A stretch of DNA of 64,000 nucleotides from NCBI RefSeq assembly GCF_001552595.1, contig NZ_BCRM01000022.1, forward strand, positions 62,001-126,000, in the 5' to 3' direction. The stretch comes from Rhodococcus erythropolis NBRC 15567. GTDB taxonomy: Bacteria > Actinomycetota > Actinomycetes > Mycobacteriales > Mycobacteriaceae. How positions within the stretch are numbered: the first letter of the stretch is position 1; each line of letters starts with the position of its first letter. The translations under genes and the position numbers were made by a program. Shown here piece by piece: positions 1-7,938 of the stretch. The notes beneath the pieces are model-generated. The model did no database searches. It saw only the letters and a list, made by a program, of their open reading frames with translations, and was not told where the DNA came from.

Positions 1-238
1 CGGGATCGAACGGCGGCGCACCGTCAATCGCCGTCAACTCGACTGTGAAGGGAGAAGCGGACTCTCCCTCGGCTGCCAATCGAACATCCGACTGCATCGG
101 TAGCGCACCGAGCGCAGCTGCGCCGACAAGTAACACTCCTGTCACCACGACTACGCCTCGCACTCTTCGGGCGCACGCTCTCGGTCGGAGTCGGACCGTA
201 ACCGCCTTCGACCACACCACTGACAGACGAGTTCTCAC
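1..238 (-). CDS. N-terminal part of a secreted or membrane protein, cut by the window edge
   Basis: Reading from a GTG at 238 the frame stays open to the left edge. The start is chosen because AAGGAG lies four bases upstream. The visible 79 residues have an arginine-rich N-terminus (six or more Arg), a hydrophobic stretch with VVVVTGVLLVGAAALGAL at about residues 35-52, and then a polar extracytoplasmic part that begins a domain (SPFTVELTAIDGAPPFDP). This is a signal peptide or signal anchor. I do not recognise the family from this fragment. It is divergent from the regulator that begins at 529. Confidence 0.6.
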   Translation of the reverse strand, partial: MRTRLSVVWSKAVTVRLRPRACARRVRGVVVVTGVLLVGAAALGALPMQSDVRLAAEGESASPFTVELTAIDGAPPFDP

Positions 239-528
239 GACACTCCTTCGATGGCCGACCCTCGGGGCCCGGTCGGGCACTCTCGACCAGATTTGGCGAA
301 TCCCGAGCTACGTTCAATAGAAGTCGCTCGAGGGACTCGAAAGCCAATGGTGACGGCATGATTATGTGGGTGAACTTCTCTCACCCGGGGTGAAGTCGCG
401 GGTGAATTGCCCGGGATGACACGCTCTGGATTCGCACCAGCTACGCTCCTCCCTGTAGATAGATGGATCGAGACAATCCGCCCAAATCCGCCAATTAGCG
501 TGGGGCGTGAAAGCAGAAAGGGTCCGCG
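239..528. other. Divergent intergenic region with repeated GGGTGAA
   Basis: This 290-base stretch separates the secreted protein from the LuxR-type regulator. It has no convincing gene. GGGTGAA occurs three times on the plus strand (368-374, 388-394, 400-406), with an inverted copy at 380-386 (CTCACCC). Such clustered short repeats 120 bases before a regulator gene could be an operator, but spacing (20 and 12 bases) is not regular. Confidence 0.3.
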
Positions 529-3150
529 TTGATGTTCGGGAGGGACGGCCACGACTGGGCAGCTATTCCCGAAAGGCGCACTCTCACCGAGTCGATTCCT
601 CGGCAAGCACTGTTCGCGAAACTGGATCGACGCGCCGCTCTGACCGTCGTCCGTGCACCGAACGGCCACGGGAAATCGTCGTTGATCGCATCGTGGCTGC
701 GCGCCCATCTGGCATCCGAACGAATACTCGTCTGGGTCTCGGCCCCACAGCCCTCGTCGACACTCGAAGATTTCTGGGCCGTTGTCCTCGATCGAATCCA
801 CGCTGCCGGAATCGCACTGCCCGACGTCGACGATCTCGCCGATCCTTTCACCGCTGCCGCCAAATCCCTGAACGCCCTCAGCCGCCCCGTACTGCTCGTG
901 CTGATCAGGCCGGATCTGATATCGGAACCAGAGTTGGACGATCAGTTGATCGATCTCCTCACCCTCTGCCACAACCTGGACCTCGTGGTCACGCTCTCGG
1001 GATTCGGCATGTTCGCCGAGCCATACCTTCTCGACACGGATCACGAGGTCATCGGCGCCGATGAGCTGTTGTTCACGACATCCGATACCGCCCAATTGCT
1101 GGAACAGGCGGGGGTGCGCACGGCCGAAGGTGATGCAGAACAAATCACATCCCTGACGGGTGGGCTGCCCGCATTGGTTCGCGCCGCAGTCGCCGCCGTC
1201 AGGGACTCACGTAACAGCAACCGTGAGCGAGAGATCAAAACGAACACCGCGCAAGCGATAGACGATTACGTGACTGATTCCGTTCTCGCCACCGCTGAGC
1301 GCCTAAAGCAACATGAGTTCCTACTCGCGACCGCCTTTGGTCGATCGATCACCGTCGGCGTCGCCACAATGCTGTTCGAGTCCCAGCGCCCTGACACTGC
1401 CGAAACCGTTCATGAGATCCGCTCGCGGCTGGTGACGCTGGAGACAGCCGGCTTGTTGTCGCGCGTCGAGGCCGAAGCCGACGAAACATGGGAATTGCCT
1501 CCCGCCATTCGACGATCGCTACTCGCGCACCACACTCGCGTGGGAATCGATCCGTCGCAACGTCTTTCATTCCTCGCTCACAATCGACTCGACAACGGTC
1601 ATCACGCGTCGGCGCTGGACTATGCGGTCGAGGCACAGAACTGGACCCTGGCAGTAGACATCGTCGAACAACATTGGGTGACGATGATCGTGCATAACCT
1701 GGACTCGGTTCGCTCCGCCCTCCAACGGATTCCGGCGGAAGCTGCCGACAAGCACTCTGCCGTTGAGGCCGGGCGTGCCTTGTTCACGATGCATCCGAGC
1801 AAGCGATCCACGTCAATCGACTTGCTACCCGAATCGCCGGCCGAACTGTGGGAACTCGGCGCCCAACCCAGCGCGAAGGACGCCTTGAGCATCGCCTGCG
1901 TTCAATCGATCATGCTCAGGATGGCCGGTGAATACGGGCTCTCGGCAGAGACCACCAGGCGGCTGTCTCACCTCAGCCGCAGTGCGCTGGAAAACAATCC
2001 GGAAGCGGTCAGCGCACAACTCCCCCTGATGCGACTTCAATGGGCGATCAATTTCCAATTGAGCGGCAGGTTCACCGAATCCACGATCAAGGCTCGAATG
2101 GCATACCACGGCGCCCTGTCTCACGGAGTCGACTTCATCGCTCGCAACTCTGCGGGTAGTGCCGCCCTGAATTGGGCTTTGGCAGGTGAGCCGCGGCAGG
2201 CCAGACACTGGTTCGAACTCGAACAGAAGCATCCTGACCCCGGGGGTTGGCTCGAACCTGTAGTCAAGATCGCCGGCTTGACGGCACGGGCTCTCGCCGC
2301 TCTCGACACACTCGACTTCGGTGACGCACGTATCGCACTGACCGAACTCGGCGTTCCGTCCGACACCGAGGAGCTATGGGCGTTCGTCGTCTATGCGCAC
2401 AGCCAATTTGCCCTGACTCAGAGCAGTGCATCTTCCGCTCTGTCCTTGCTCCACAACGCGATTGGAGTGCATTCCAAGCAGTACACGGCCACGTCTTTCG
2501 CGCTTCCTCTGCTGCAATCCGCAGAAATCGATCTCCTGCTCGCACTCGGCGAGGGAAACAAGGCGACGGCTCTGGCCAAGGAAATTGCCGATCCTGCAGC
2601 CAACCCGTGGACGCTCGCGTCGGTGGCGCGTTTACGTCAGCGAATCGGCCAGAACGAGGCCGCTGTGGCGCTGTGCCATCAGTTCGACTGGTCTGGCGAA
2701 TCCTATCCGCGGGCACAGATGGAATCGCTTCTGGTGCAAGCGGTTGCACACTCCGAGCTGGGTGAGCCACGCCTCGCCTCTCAGGAGTGGTCCAGAGCGT
2801 GCAGTATCGCGGACCAAACCGGACTTCTGCGTCCGTTCGCGACCATTGGATCGGCGGACGTCGAGAAACTCGAATCGATGGCAGTAACAAAATCGCGTGC
2901 ACTCGCCGAGTTCTCGAAAAGGGCTCCTGCGGAATCATTTCCGGGATTCGTACGTATCGTGGAGCTGACCGAACGCGAACAGAAGGTCCTCTCACTCCTG
3001 GCGCTCGGCATGGGATCGGCCGCGATGGCCGACAAACTCTACGTGTCCGTCAACACCGTCAAGACTCAACTGCGCACTCTCTACAAGAAGCTCGACGTGC
3101 ACAATCGAAACGAAGCGATCACGAAGGCACGTCAGCTGCGCCTGCTGTAG
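529..3150 (+). CDS. LuxR-family (LAL/MalT-like) ATPase transcriptional regulator
   Basis: This 873-residue protein has the layout of large ATP-binding LuxR regulators. A P-loop, APNGHGKS, is at residues 43-50. The long middle is helical and repeat-like, as in the MalT/TPR-type sensor region. The last 62 residues form a LuxR HTH with LTEREQKVLSLLA and NTVKTQLRTLYKKL. MalT-type proteins bind a small effector with the middle region and activate transcription; the effector here cannot be read from the sequence. The start could be TTG 529 or ATG 532, both near an AAAGG at 517-521. No catabolic operon lies next to it, so the target is unknown. It may act on the divergent secreted protein. Confidence 0.88.
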   Translation: MMFGRDGHDWAAIPERRTLTESIPRQALFAKLDRRAALTVVRAPNGHGKSSLIASWLRAHLASERILVWVSAPQPSSTLEDFWAVVLDRIHAAGIALPDVDDLADPFTAAAKSLNALSRPVLLVLIRPDLISEPELDDQLIDLLTLCHNLDLVVTLSGFGMFAEPYLLDTDHEVIGADELLFTTSDTAQLLEQAGVRTAEGDAEQITSLTGGLPALVRAAVAAVRDSRNSNREREIKTNTAQAIDDYVTDSVLATAERLKQHEFLLATAFGRSITVGVATMLFESQRPDTAETVHEIRSRLVTLETAGLLSRVEAEADETWELPPAIRRSLLAHHTRVGIDPSQRLSFLAHNRLDNGHHASALDYAVEAQNWTLAVDIVEQHWVTMIVHNLDSVRSALQRIPAEAADKHSAVEAGRALFTMHPSKRSTSIDLLPESPAELWELGAQPSAKDALSIACVQSIMLRMAGEYGLSAETTRRLSHLSRSALENNPEAVSAQLPLMRLQWAINFQLSGRFTESTIKARMAYHGALSHGVDFIARNSAGSAALNWALAGEPRQARHWFELEQKHPDPGGWLEPVVKIAGLTARALAALDTLDFGDARIALTELGVPSDTEELWAFVVYAHSQFALTQSSASSALSLLHNAIGVHSKQYTATSFALPLLQSAEIDLLLALGEGNKATALAKEIADPAANPWTLASVARLRQRIGQNEAAVALCHQFDWSGESYPRAQMESLLVQAVAHSELGEPRLASQEWSRACSIADQTGLLRPFATIGSADVEKLESMAVTKSRALAEFSKRAPAESFPGFVRIVELTEREQKVLSLLALGMGSAAMADKLYVSVNTVKTQLRTLYKKLDVHNRNEAITKARQLRLL

Positions 3151-3188
3151 TCCCGGGTCGGATCTGATTCGGACTACATTCTGTAGGC

Positions 3189-3614
3189 ATGAGCACCGAT
3201 ACCTGTGTCTTCTGCAAGATCGTCGCGCTGACCGAGCCGGCGATTCTCGTCCACGAGAGCGAGACGACTCTTGCATTTCTCGACGCCCGACCGGTGAGTC
3301 GCGGACACACCCTGGTGGTCCCCAAGCGTCATGCAGAAAACCTCGATGCTCTCGAAAGCCACGAGGGCGCAGAGATGTTCCGCGTCGGCACGCTCATCGC
3401 CGGAGCTCTACGCCGCTGCGACATCACCGCTGACGGAGTCAACTTTCTGGTCAACGACGGGCGTGCCGCGGGGCAAACCGTGTTCCACTCGCACCTCCAC
3501 GTCGTCCCCCGCCATCGCGGCGACAAGGCGAAGTTCGCTGCCGGACTCCTGGCCAGGCGAGCCGTCGAACTGGAGCAGGTGGGCGCGTCGATCCGCAGTC
3601 AGCTCACCGTCTGA
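3189..3614 (+). CDS. HIT-family nucleotide-binding hydrolase
   Basis: The 141-residue protein is full length for a HIT protein. It starts with a CVFCKIV motif (possible metal-binding CxxC), carries the family block GRAAGQTVFHSHLHVVPR at about residues 94-111, and thus the HxHxH triad that gives the family its name. Known members hydrolyse or transfer nucleotidyl groups (for example Ap4A or adenosine phosphoramidate). The exact substrate is not predictable. It overlaps the end of the convergent hydrolase gene by 16 bases, so the two transcripts share 3' ends. Confidence 0.9.
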   Translation: MSTDTCVFCKIVALTEPAILVHESETTLAFLDARPVSRGHTLVVPKRHAENLDALESHEGAEMFRVGTLIAGALRRCDITADGVNFLVNDGRAAGQTVFHSHLHVVPRHRGDKAKFAAGLLARRAVELEQVGASIRSQLTV

Positions 3615-4345
3615 AGGAATTCCGTCACCACTTCGCGATAGCGCTGCGGTTGATCGTCGTGAACCAGGTGGCCTGCGTCGGCAATACGTACGTACCGAGT
3701 TCCCGGCCTCTCGGCCATCTCTCGCATCTGTCCCTCGGGGGTGATGGTGAACTCTCCCTCGATCAGCAAGGTCGGCACGTCGATCGCCTTCCACTGATCC
3801 CAGAAATGCCTCGTGCCCCACTCCTCCGAGATGTCGCGGAAGGTCGACACCTCGCCGTGCAGGTACCACCCGTCGTCGCGGCGGTCGAAAGAGTCGAGAA
3901 AGTACTGGCCGGCGACGGGCCCGAAGAATTCCTTCATCGCGTCCTCGGAAGCAAACGGCTGCGGCCACGCCGAGATCATCTGAGCCCAATCCGCGGCGGT
4001 GCGTCCGCGAAAATCCGGAGCCATGTCTTCGAGGACCAGTGCACAAACCTTTTCGGGATGCGATGCGGCGAAGCACCACGCGTGCAGAGCCCCCATCGAA
4101 TGGCCGATCACGATCATCGGCTCCTCGATGGACGCAACGGCAGATGCCAGGTCGTCGACGAATGCCTCGGTGGTCAGCTCTGACGGCGCGGGCCGGCCGT
4201 GACCGGCGGCGTCGAACGTGTAGACGTGGCCGAACTCGCGGATCCACGGCACCTGGCGTCGCCACGTCCTCGAGCTGCCCATGAGGCCGTGCAACAACAG
4301 AATCGGTTGTCCTGTTCCACCTTCGTCATGCAACACGAGTGTCAC
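3599..4345 (-). CDS. Alpha/beta-hydrolase fold protein
   Basis: The chosen GTG start at 4345 gives 248 residues. The oxyanion segment LLLHGLMGSSRTW is near the N-terminus, the nucleophile elbow is GHSMGA (Ser about residue 94), and the C-terminal GHLVHDD supplies the catalytic His. The substrate is unknown. A homologue of the same kind (Rv3591c) sits beside mhuD in Mycobacterium tuberculosis, as this gene does here, divergent from mhuD with 36 bases between starts. The longer open frame upstream of 4345 lies antisense to mhuD and is not likely to be coding. Confidence 0.85.
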   Translation of the reverse strand: MTLVLHDEGGTGQPILLLHGLMGSSRTWRRQVPWIREFGHVYTFDAAGHGRPAPSELTTEAFVDDLASAVASIEEPMIVIGHSMGALHAWCFAASHPEKVCALVLEDMAPDFRGRTAADWAQMISAWPQPFASEDAMKEFFGPVAGQYFLDSFDRRDDGWYLHGEVSTFRDISEEWGTRHFWDQWKAIDVPTLLIEGEFTITPEGQMREMAERPGTRYVRIADAGHLVHDDQPQRYREVVTEFLQTVS

Positions 4346-4381
4346 GGTACGCGGTGAAGGTGCGCGGGTAATGTCGCTTGC

Positions 4382-4690
4382 ATGGCAGTCGTGAAGATCA
4401 ATGCAATCGAGGTCCCCGAGGGCGCCGGCCCCGAACTGGAGAAGCGCTTCGCAGCACGCGCTCATGCAGTCGAGAACTCCCCGGGCTTTCTCGGATTCCA
4501 ACTCCTCCGCCCCACCGCAGGTGAGAGCCGCTACTTCGTGGTGACGCAGTGGGAGTCCGAGCAGGCGTTCGCCGATTGGCGTGACGGCCCTGCCCGCGAA
4601 GCCCATTCCGGCGAGCGTGCGAAGCCCGTCGCTTCGGGTGCGTCGTTGCTCGAGTTCGAAGTTGTCCTGGACGTCGCCGCAAAGAGCTGA
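4382..4690 (+). CDS. mhuD: Haem-degrading monooxygenase, MhuD type
   Basis: This 102-residue ABM-fold protein matches the mycobacterial MhuD over nearly its whole length (VVKINAIEVP, ENSPGFLGFQLLRP and GASLLEFEVVLDV are shared). The known functional residues are present at the same positions: Asn7, Trp66 and the haem-ligating His75. MhuD opens haem to release iron without carbon monoxide, giving mycobilins, in the cytosol. The neighbouring hydrolase is the same as in M. tuberculosis. No iron-box was recognised in the 36 bases between the two starts. Confidence 0.93.
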   Translation: MAVVKINAIEVPEGAGPELEKRFAARAHAVENSPGFLGFQLLRPTAGESRYFVVTQWESEQAFADWRDGPAREAHSGERAKPVASGASLLEFEVVLDVAAKS

Positions 4691-4697
4691 TCTAGAA

Positions 4698-4727
4698 CGA
4701 TTGTGCCCGCCTTGGCGGGCACAATCG
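4698..4727 (+). terminator. Hairpin terminator after mhuD
   Basis: CGATTGTGCCCGCC and its reverse complement flank a short TT loop just after the mhuD stop. The stem is 14 bp and GC-rich; no clear T-run follows. It separates mhuD from the riboswitch-controlled operon. Confidence 0.7.
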
Positions 4728-4790
4728 ACGGTCATCTCGGCTTACGCGTTGACACGGTGCGGGCAGTAGTGCAAAAGTTCGCATGTAAAC

Positions 4791-4904
4791 GCGATGGTCC
4801 GACAGGAATCCGGTGAAAGCCCGGAGCGGTCGCGCCACTGTAATTCGAGGTGAAGTGCCTTTTTCGGCACGACTATTTCGACAGCCAGACACTTCGGCCA
4901 TCGC
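4791..4904 (+). promoter_or_regulatory. Cobalamin (adenosylcobalamin) riboswitch
   Basis: The core has the family signature: GGAATCCGGTGAAAGCC at about 4804-4820, GGTCGCGCCACTGTAA at about 4828-4843, a variable hairpin AAGTGCC...GGCAC, and a B12-box region GCCAGACAC near 4884. The closing stem pairs GCGATGG (4791-4797) with CCATCGC (4898-4904). It ends about 26 bases before the AGGAGG of cbtB, so it probably hides that ribosome binding site when cobalamin is bound. A TTGACA at 4749-4754 is a possible -35 box. Confidence 0.9.
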
Positions 4905-4941
4905 ATGGACCTAGGGGACGCGAAAATCCCAGGAGGCTTCG

Positions 4942-5136
4942 ATGGCTCTCGCCTATTCTCCCGATACGTCGATCGATTCGACTCGTCTTGCTTTCCTCGC
5001 CGCTGCAGTAGTTCTGTTCGCGATGCTCGCTCTCTACCTGGTCGGATTCGACCAGGGCGCTATCTCTCGCACCGGCATGTACATGCATGAATTGATGCAC
5101 GACGGTCGACACTTGATGGGCCTGCCGTGCCACTAG
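4942..5136 (+). CDS. cbtB: CbtB, small subunit of a predicted cobalt transporter
   Basis: The 64-residue protein has one membrane helix (about residues 20-41) and a histidine-rich C-terminus with MHELMHDGRH and a final PCH. This is the usual CbtB layout, in which the C-terminal histidines are thought to bind cobalt. AGGAGG lies five bases before the ATG. It is the first gene after the cobalamin riboswitch and overlaps cbtA by 10 bases, so uptake should rise when cobalamin is scarce. Confidence 0.92.
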   Translation: MALAYSPDTSIDSTRLAFLAAAVVLFAMLALYLVGFDQGAISRTGMYMHELMHDGRHLMGLPCH

Positions 5137-5903
5137 TCGACAATTTCACGAAGCTTCTCATTCGTGGTTTGTTGGCTGGTTTGATCGCAGGCATCCTTGC
5201 CGGCGGAGTTGCATTCGTGCTGGGTGAACCGCACGTCAATGCCGCCATTGCGATCGAAGAAGCCAACAGCGCCACCGGTGAGGTTGCCGGCGAAGCCGCT
5301 GGGCATTCGCACGGTGACGAAGAAGAACCACTGGTGAGCCGCGACGGGCAGCGCGCCGGGCTGTTCCTGGCCACAGCGCTGGCCGGACTGGCACTCGGGG
5401 CAATCTTCTCGGTCGTTGCCAATTACGCTCGACGACTCACCGGAATGTCCGGGCCGTTGTTGGCGATCACCATCGCCGTCGGTGGTTGGCTGGCCATCGA
5501 GGCCGTGCCCTTCTTCAAGTACCCGGCCAATCCGCCGGCCGTCGGAGATCCCGACACCATCAACCAGCGCACACTGCTGTGGCTGGCCGCCGTGATTCTC
5601 GGGCTACTGTCCGTCACCGCGGCAGCAGCGGCGGCAAAGGCAGTTTCCGGGCACGAGTTCCTCAGCGTGCGCATCGCTGCTCCGGTGGCTGCGTTCCTGG
5701 TGATCGCCACGATCGGTTACGTCTCGCTTCCCGGCATCAACGAGGTGGGCGAGGACTTCCCGGCAACTCTGCTGTGGGAGTTCCGACTTTCCTCGCTCGC
5801 TACGCAGGCGACGCTCTGGCTCGTGCTCGGGTTGGCATTCGCCTTCCTCACCGAGCGCGCGACCAAGAACACCGAAGTAGCAAAAAAGTACGCCCTTCGC
5901 TGA
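5127..5903 (+). CDS. cbtA: CbtA, membrane subunit of a predicted cobalt transporter
   Basis: The 258-residue protein has about six membrane helices and a histidine-containing loop HSHGDEEE after the first helix, as usual for CbtA. The GTG start lies inside the end of cbtB, which suggests translational coupling. Together with cbtB it is predicted to bring cobalt in for B12 synthesis; this role is known from comparative genomics of riboswitch regulons rather than from this sequence. Transcription would end in the palindrome at 5906-5955. Confidence 0.9.
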   Translation: MPLVDNFTKLLIRGLLAGLIAGILAGGVAFVLGEPHVNAAIAIEEANSATGEVAGEAAGHSHGDEEEPLVSRDGQRAGLFLATALAGLALGAIFSVVANYARRLTGMSGPLLAITIAVGGWLAIEAVPFFKYPANPPAVGDPDTINQRTLLWLAAVILGLLSVTAAAAAAKAVSGHEFLSVRIAAPVAAFLVIATIGYVSLPGINEVGEDFPATLLWEFRLSSLATQATLWLVLGLAFAFLTERATKNTEVAKKYALR

Positions 5904-5905
5904 AC

Positions 5906-5955
5906 CTGCTGTGCGCCTTTATTAACCGCGGGCGGTTAATAAAGGCGCACAGCAG
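5906..5955. repeat. Long perfect palindrome, copy 1 (bidirectional terminator)
   Basis: Two 23-base arms (5906-5928 and 5933-5955) are exact reverse complements around the loop CGGG. The core arm reads CTGTGCGCCTTTATTAACCG. It lies three bases after the cbtA stop and eight bases before the end of the convergent monooxygenase gene, so it can end both transcripts. A second copy with the loop inverted (CCCG) is at 31045-31090. Confidence 0.9.
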
Positions 5956-5962
5956 TTCTATT

Positions 5963-7798
5963 TCAGCTCAGGTGATGCACTTCCTGCAGTCCGTACACCG
6001 GCGTCGGGATGCCCTCGTAGCGCGCCTTCAACTGCAACGCCAAGTACAGCGAGTAGTGGCGCGACTGGTGCAGATTGCCTCCGTGGAACCACAGCGCTTC
6101 CTGCTGCGTCGGCTTCCACATGTTGCGCTGCTCGCCTTCCCACGGTCCCGGATCCTTGGTGGTATTCGAGCCCAGGCCCCACACCTTGCCGACCTTGTCG
6201 GCGGTGTCCTGACCGATCAGATCCGCCACCCAGCCGTTCATCGAGCCGTAGCCGGTCGCGTAGACCACCACGTCGGCAGGCAATTCCGTACCGTCTTCGA
6301 GGATCACGCTGTTCTCGGTCAGCTCACGAATGTTGCCGTGCGCGAGCTTGATGTCTCCATTGGCAACCAGTTCGGCCGCGCCGACGTCGATGTAGTACCC
6401 CGAACCGCGGCGTAGGTACTTCATGAACAGACCTGAACCGTCGTCGCCCCAGTCGTGCTCGAAGCCCGCCTTCTCGAGGCGATCGTAGAAATCCTTGTCG
6501 CGCTCACGGATTGCGTCGTACACCGGGATCTGGAACTCGTGCATGATCCGGTACGGCAGCGAACCGAACGTGAGGTCCGCCTTGTGCGTCGTCATGCCTG
6601 CGGCCAGTGCACGCTCCGAGTACAGATCGCCCAAGCCCAAATCCATCAGCGAATCCGACTTCACGATGTGCGTCGAGCTGCGCTGCACCATCGTGACGTC
6701 GATGCCGTTCTCCCACAGTGCACCGCAGATGTCGTGCGAGGAGTTATTGGCCCCGATCACGACGACCTTCTTGCCCACGTACTGATCCGGGCCGGGGTGC
6801 TTGCTCGAGTGGTGCTGATCGCCGAGGAACTTGTCCTGCCCGGGGAACGTCGGAATGTTGGCCTTGCCGGACATACCCGTCGCCATCACCAACTGCTTGG
6901 GACGCAACGTCAGCTTCTCGCCGTTGCGGTTGACCTCGACGGTCCATTCCTGGGTCTTCTCGTCGAACGACGCGGAGGTGCAGGTCGTGGAACTCCAGTA
7001 CGGAACCTCCATGACCTTGGTGTACATCTCGAGCCAGTCGCCGATCTTGTCCTTGGGCGCGAACACCGGCCAGTTGTCGGGGAACGGCATGTATGGCAGG
7101 TGGTCGTACCAAACCGGATCGTGCAGGCACAGGGACTTGTAGCGTCCGCGCCACTGGTCGCCCGGCCGCTCGTGGCTGTCGATCACGATGGCCGGAACTC
7201 CGAGTTGGCGCATCCGGGCACCGAGGGCGATGCCTCCCTGGCCGCCGCCGACGATCACGACGTAAGGCTGTGTGGTGTAACCCAGTTCGCGATCCTCGAT
7301 CTCCTTCTGCTCGGCCCACGTGATGCGGTTCGGGTCCGCTCCGTGCTTCGCTCCACGAGGCCGGCGAGTGCCCTTACCTTCTTCGTGTCCCTTCAATTCC
7401 TGCAACGACGTCAGCAGGGTCCAACCTTCATCTCCTTTCAAACGAAGGTGCCCGTGCGCGCGACCGGTTGCAGTCTCGAATTCGATCCAGGCCGACGTGA
7501 CGCCGTCGGCTTCGTCGGGTGTCTCGGTGGTCCGGAATCCCGAAGGATCGGTGTCGTCGAGACGCTCGGAGAGCATGTCGGCAATCTGCTCGCGACCTTC
7601 GACGGTCTTGATGTTCCAGGTGAACGACACCAAGTCTCGCCAGAAGCTGTCGAGTGCAAATTTGCCTGCCACACGCTCGATGTCACGAGCCGCGAGGGCC
7701 GACTCGAAATCCGCCAGCCAGGCGTCGACGCGTTCCTGAGGTGTCACCGCCGTCAACTTCACCTCGGGGGTGACTGCGGAATCGATGGTTTGCGTCAT
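5963..7798 (-). CDS. Flavin-containing monooxygenase with an N-terminal NTF2-like domain
   Basis: The ATG at 7798 follows AAGGAG and gives 611 residues. Residues 20-140 look like an NTF2/SnoaL-type domain. An FAD-binding Rossmann motif VVIVGGGQGG is at about 179-188, and a second, degenerate dinucleotide motif VVIGANNSSHD at about 345-355. Between them is FLGDQHHSSKHP (324-335), which resembles the Baeyer-Villiger fingerprint FxGxxxHxxxW(P/D) but has His where Trp is usual. An ATGYG motif is near the C-terminus. The enzyme should use NADPH and oxygen on a ketone, amine or other small organic substrate. The nearby SDR and GAF regulator suggest an alcohol/ketone pathway. An operator-like repeat is 62 bases upstream. 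Confidence 0.87.
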   Translation of the reverse strand: MTQTIDSAVTPEVKLTAVTPQERVDAWLADFESALAARDIERVAGKFALDSFWRDLVSFTWNIKTVEGREQIADMLSERLDDTDPSGFRTTETPDEADGVTSAWIEFETATGRAHGHLRLKGDEGWTLLTSLQELKGHEEGKGTRRPRGAKHGADPNRITWAEQKEIEDRELGYTTQPYVVIVGGGQGGIALGARMRQLGVPAIVIDSHERPGDQWRGRYKSLCLHDPVWYDHLPYMPFPDNWPVFAPKDKIGDWLEMYTKVMEVPYWSSTTCTSASFDEKTQEWTVEVNRNGEKLTLRPKQLVMATGMSGKANIPTFPGQDKFLGDQHHSSKHPGPDQYVGKKVVVIGANNSSHDICGALWENGIDVTMVQRSSTHIVKSDSLMDLGLGDLYSERALAAGMTTHKADLTFGSLPYRIMHEFQIPVYDAIRERDKDFYDRLEKAGFEHDWGDDGSGLFMKYLRRGSGYYIDVGAAELVANGDIKLAHGNIRELTENSVILEDGTELPADVVVYATGYGSMNGWVADLIGQDTADKVGKVWGLGSNTTKDPGPWEGEQRNMWKPTQQEALWFHGGNLHQSRHYSLYLALQLKARYEGIPTPVYGLQEVHHLS

Positions 7799-7860
7799 CA
7801 CTTCTCCTTGTTTGTGAATGTGACACACAGCACATCCCATAAGTGGCCCCGGTCACAAGC

Positions 7861-7876
7861 GTTGCAGTCTGTTGCA
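7861..7876 (-). promoter_or_regulatory. TGCAAC-N4-TGCAAC site before the monooxygenase
   Basis: On the minus strand the site reads TGCAACAGACTGCAAC, a perfect 10-base-period direct repeat, 62 bases before the monooxygenase start. The same repeat in the same orientation precedes the SDR gene and, with one change, the membrane gene. It is probably bound by the GAF-domain regulator encoded at 10089-11447. Confidence 0.6.
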
Positions 7877-7906
7877 ATCAGCGGGCGCGGTGCCGCCGCC
7901 CGATAC

Positions 7907-7936
7907 CGGTTACCCGCACCGATGTGCGGGCAACCG
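7907..7936 (-). terminator. Hairpin after the membrane protein gene
   Basis: CGGTTACCCGCAC and GTGCGGGCAACCG pair at 12 of 13 positions around CGAT. It starts two bases after the stop of the membrane gene and lies before the monooxygenase promoter region, so the two minus-strand genes are likely separate units. Confidence 0.6.
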
Positions 7937-7938
7937 AC

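Noticed and set aside
4749-4790. Complete -35/-10 promoter for cbtBA
   Set aside because: TTGACA is present but no acceptable -10 box lies at the right distance, so it is mentioned only with the riboswitch.
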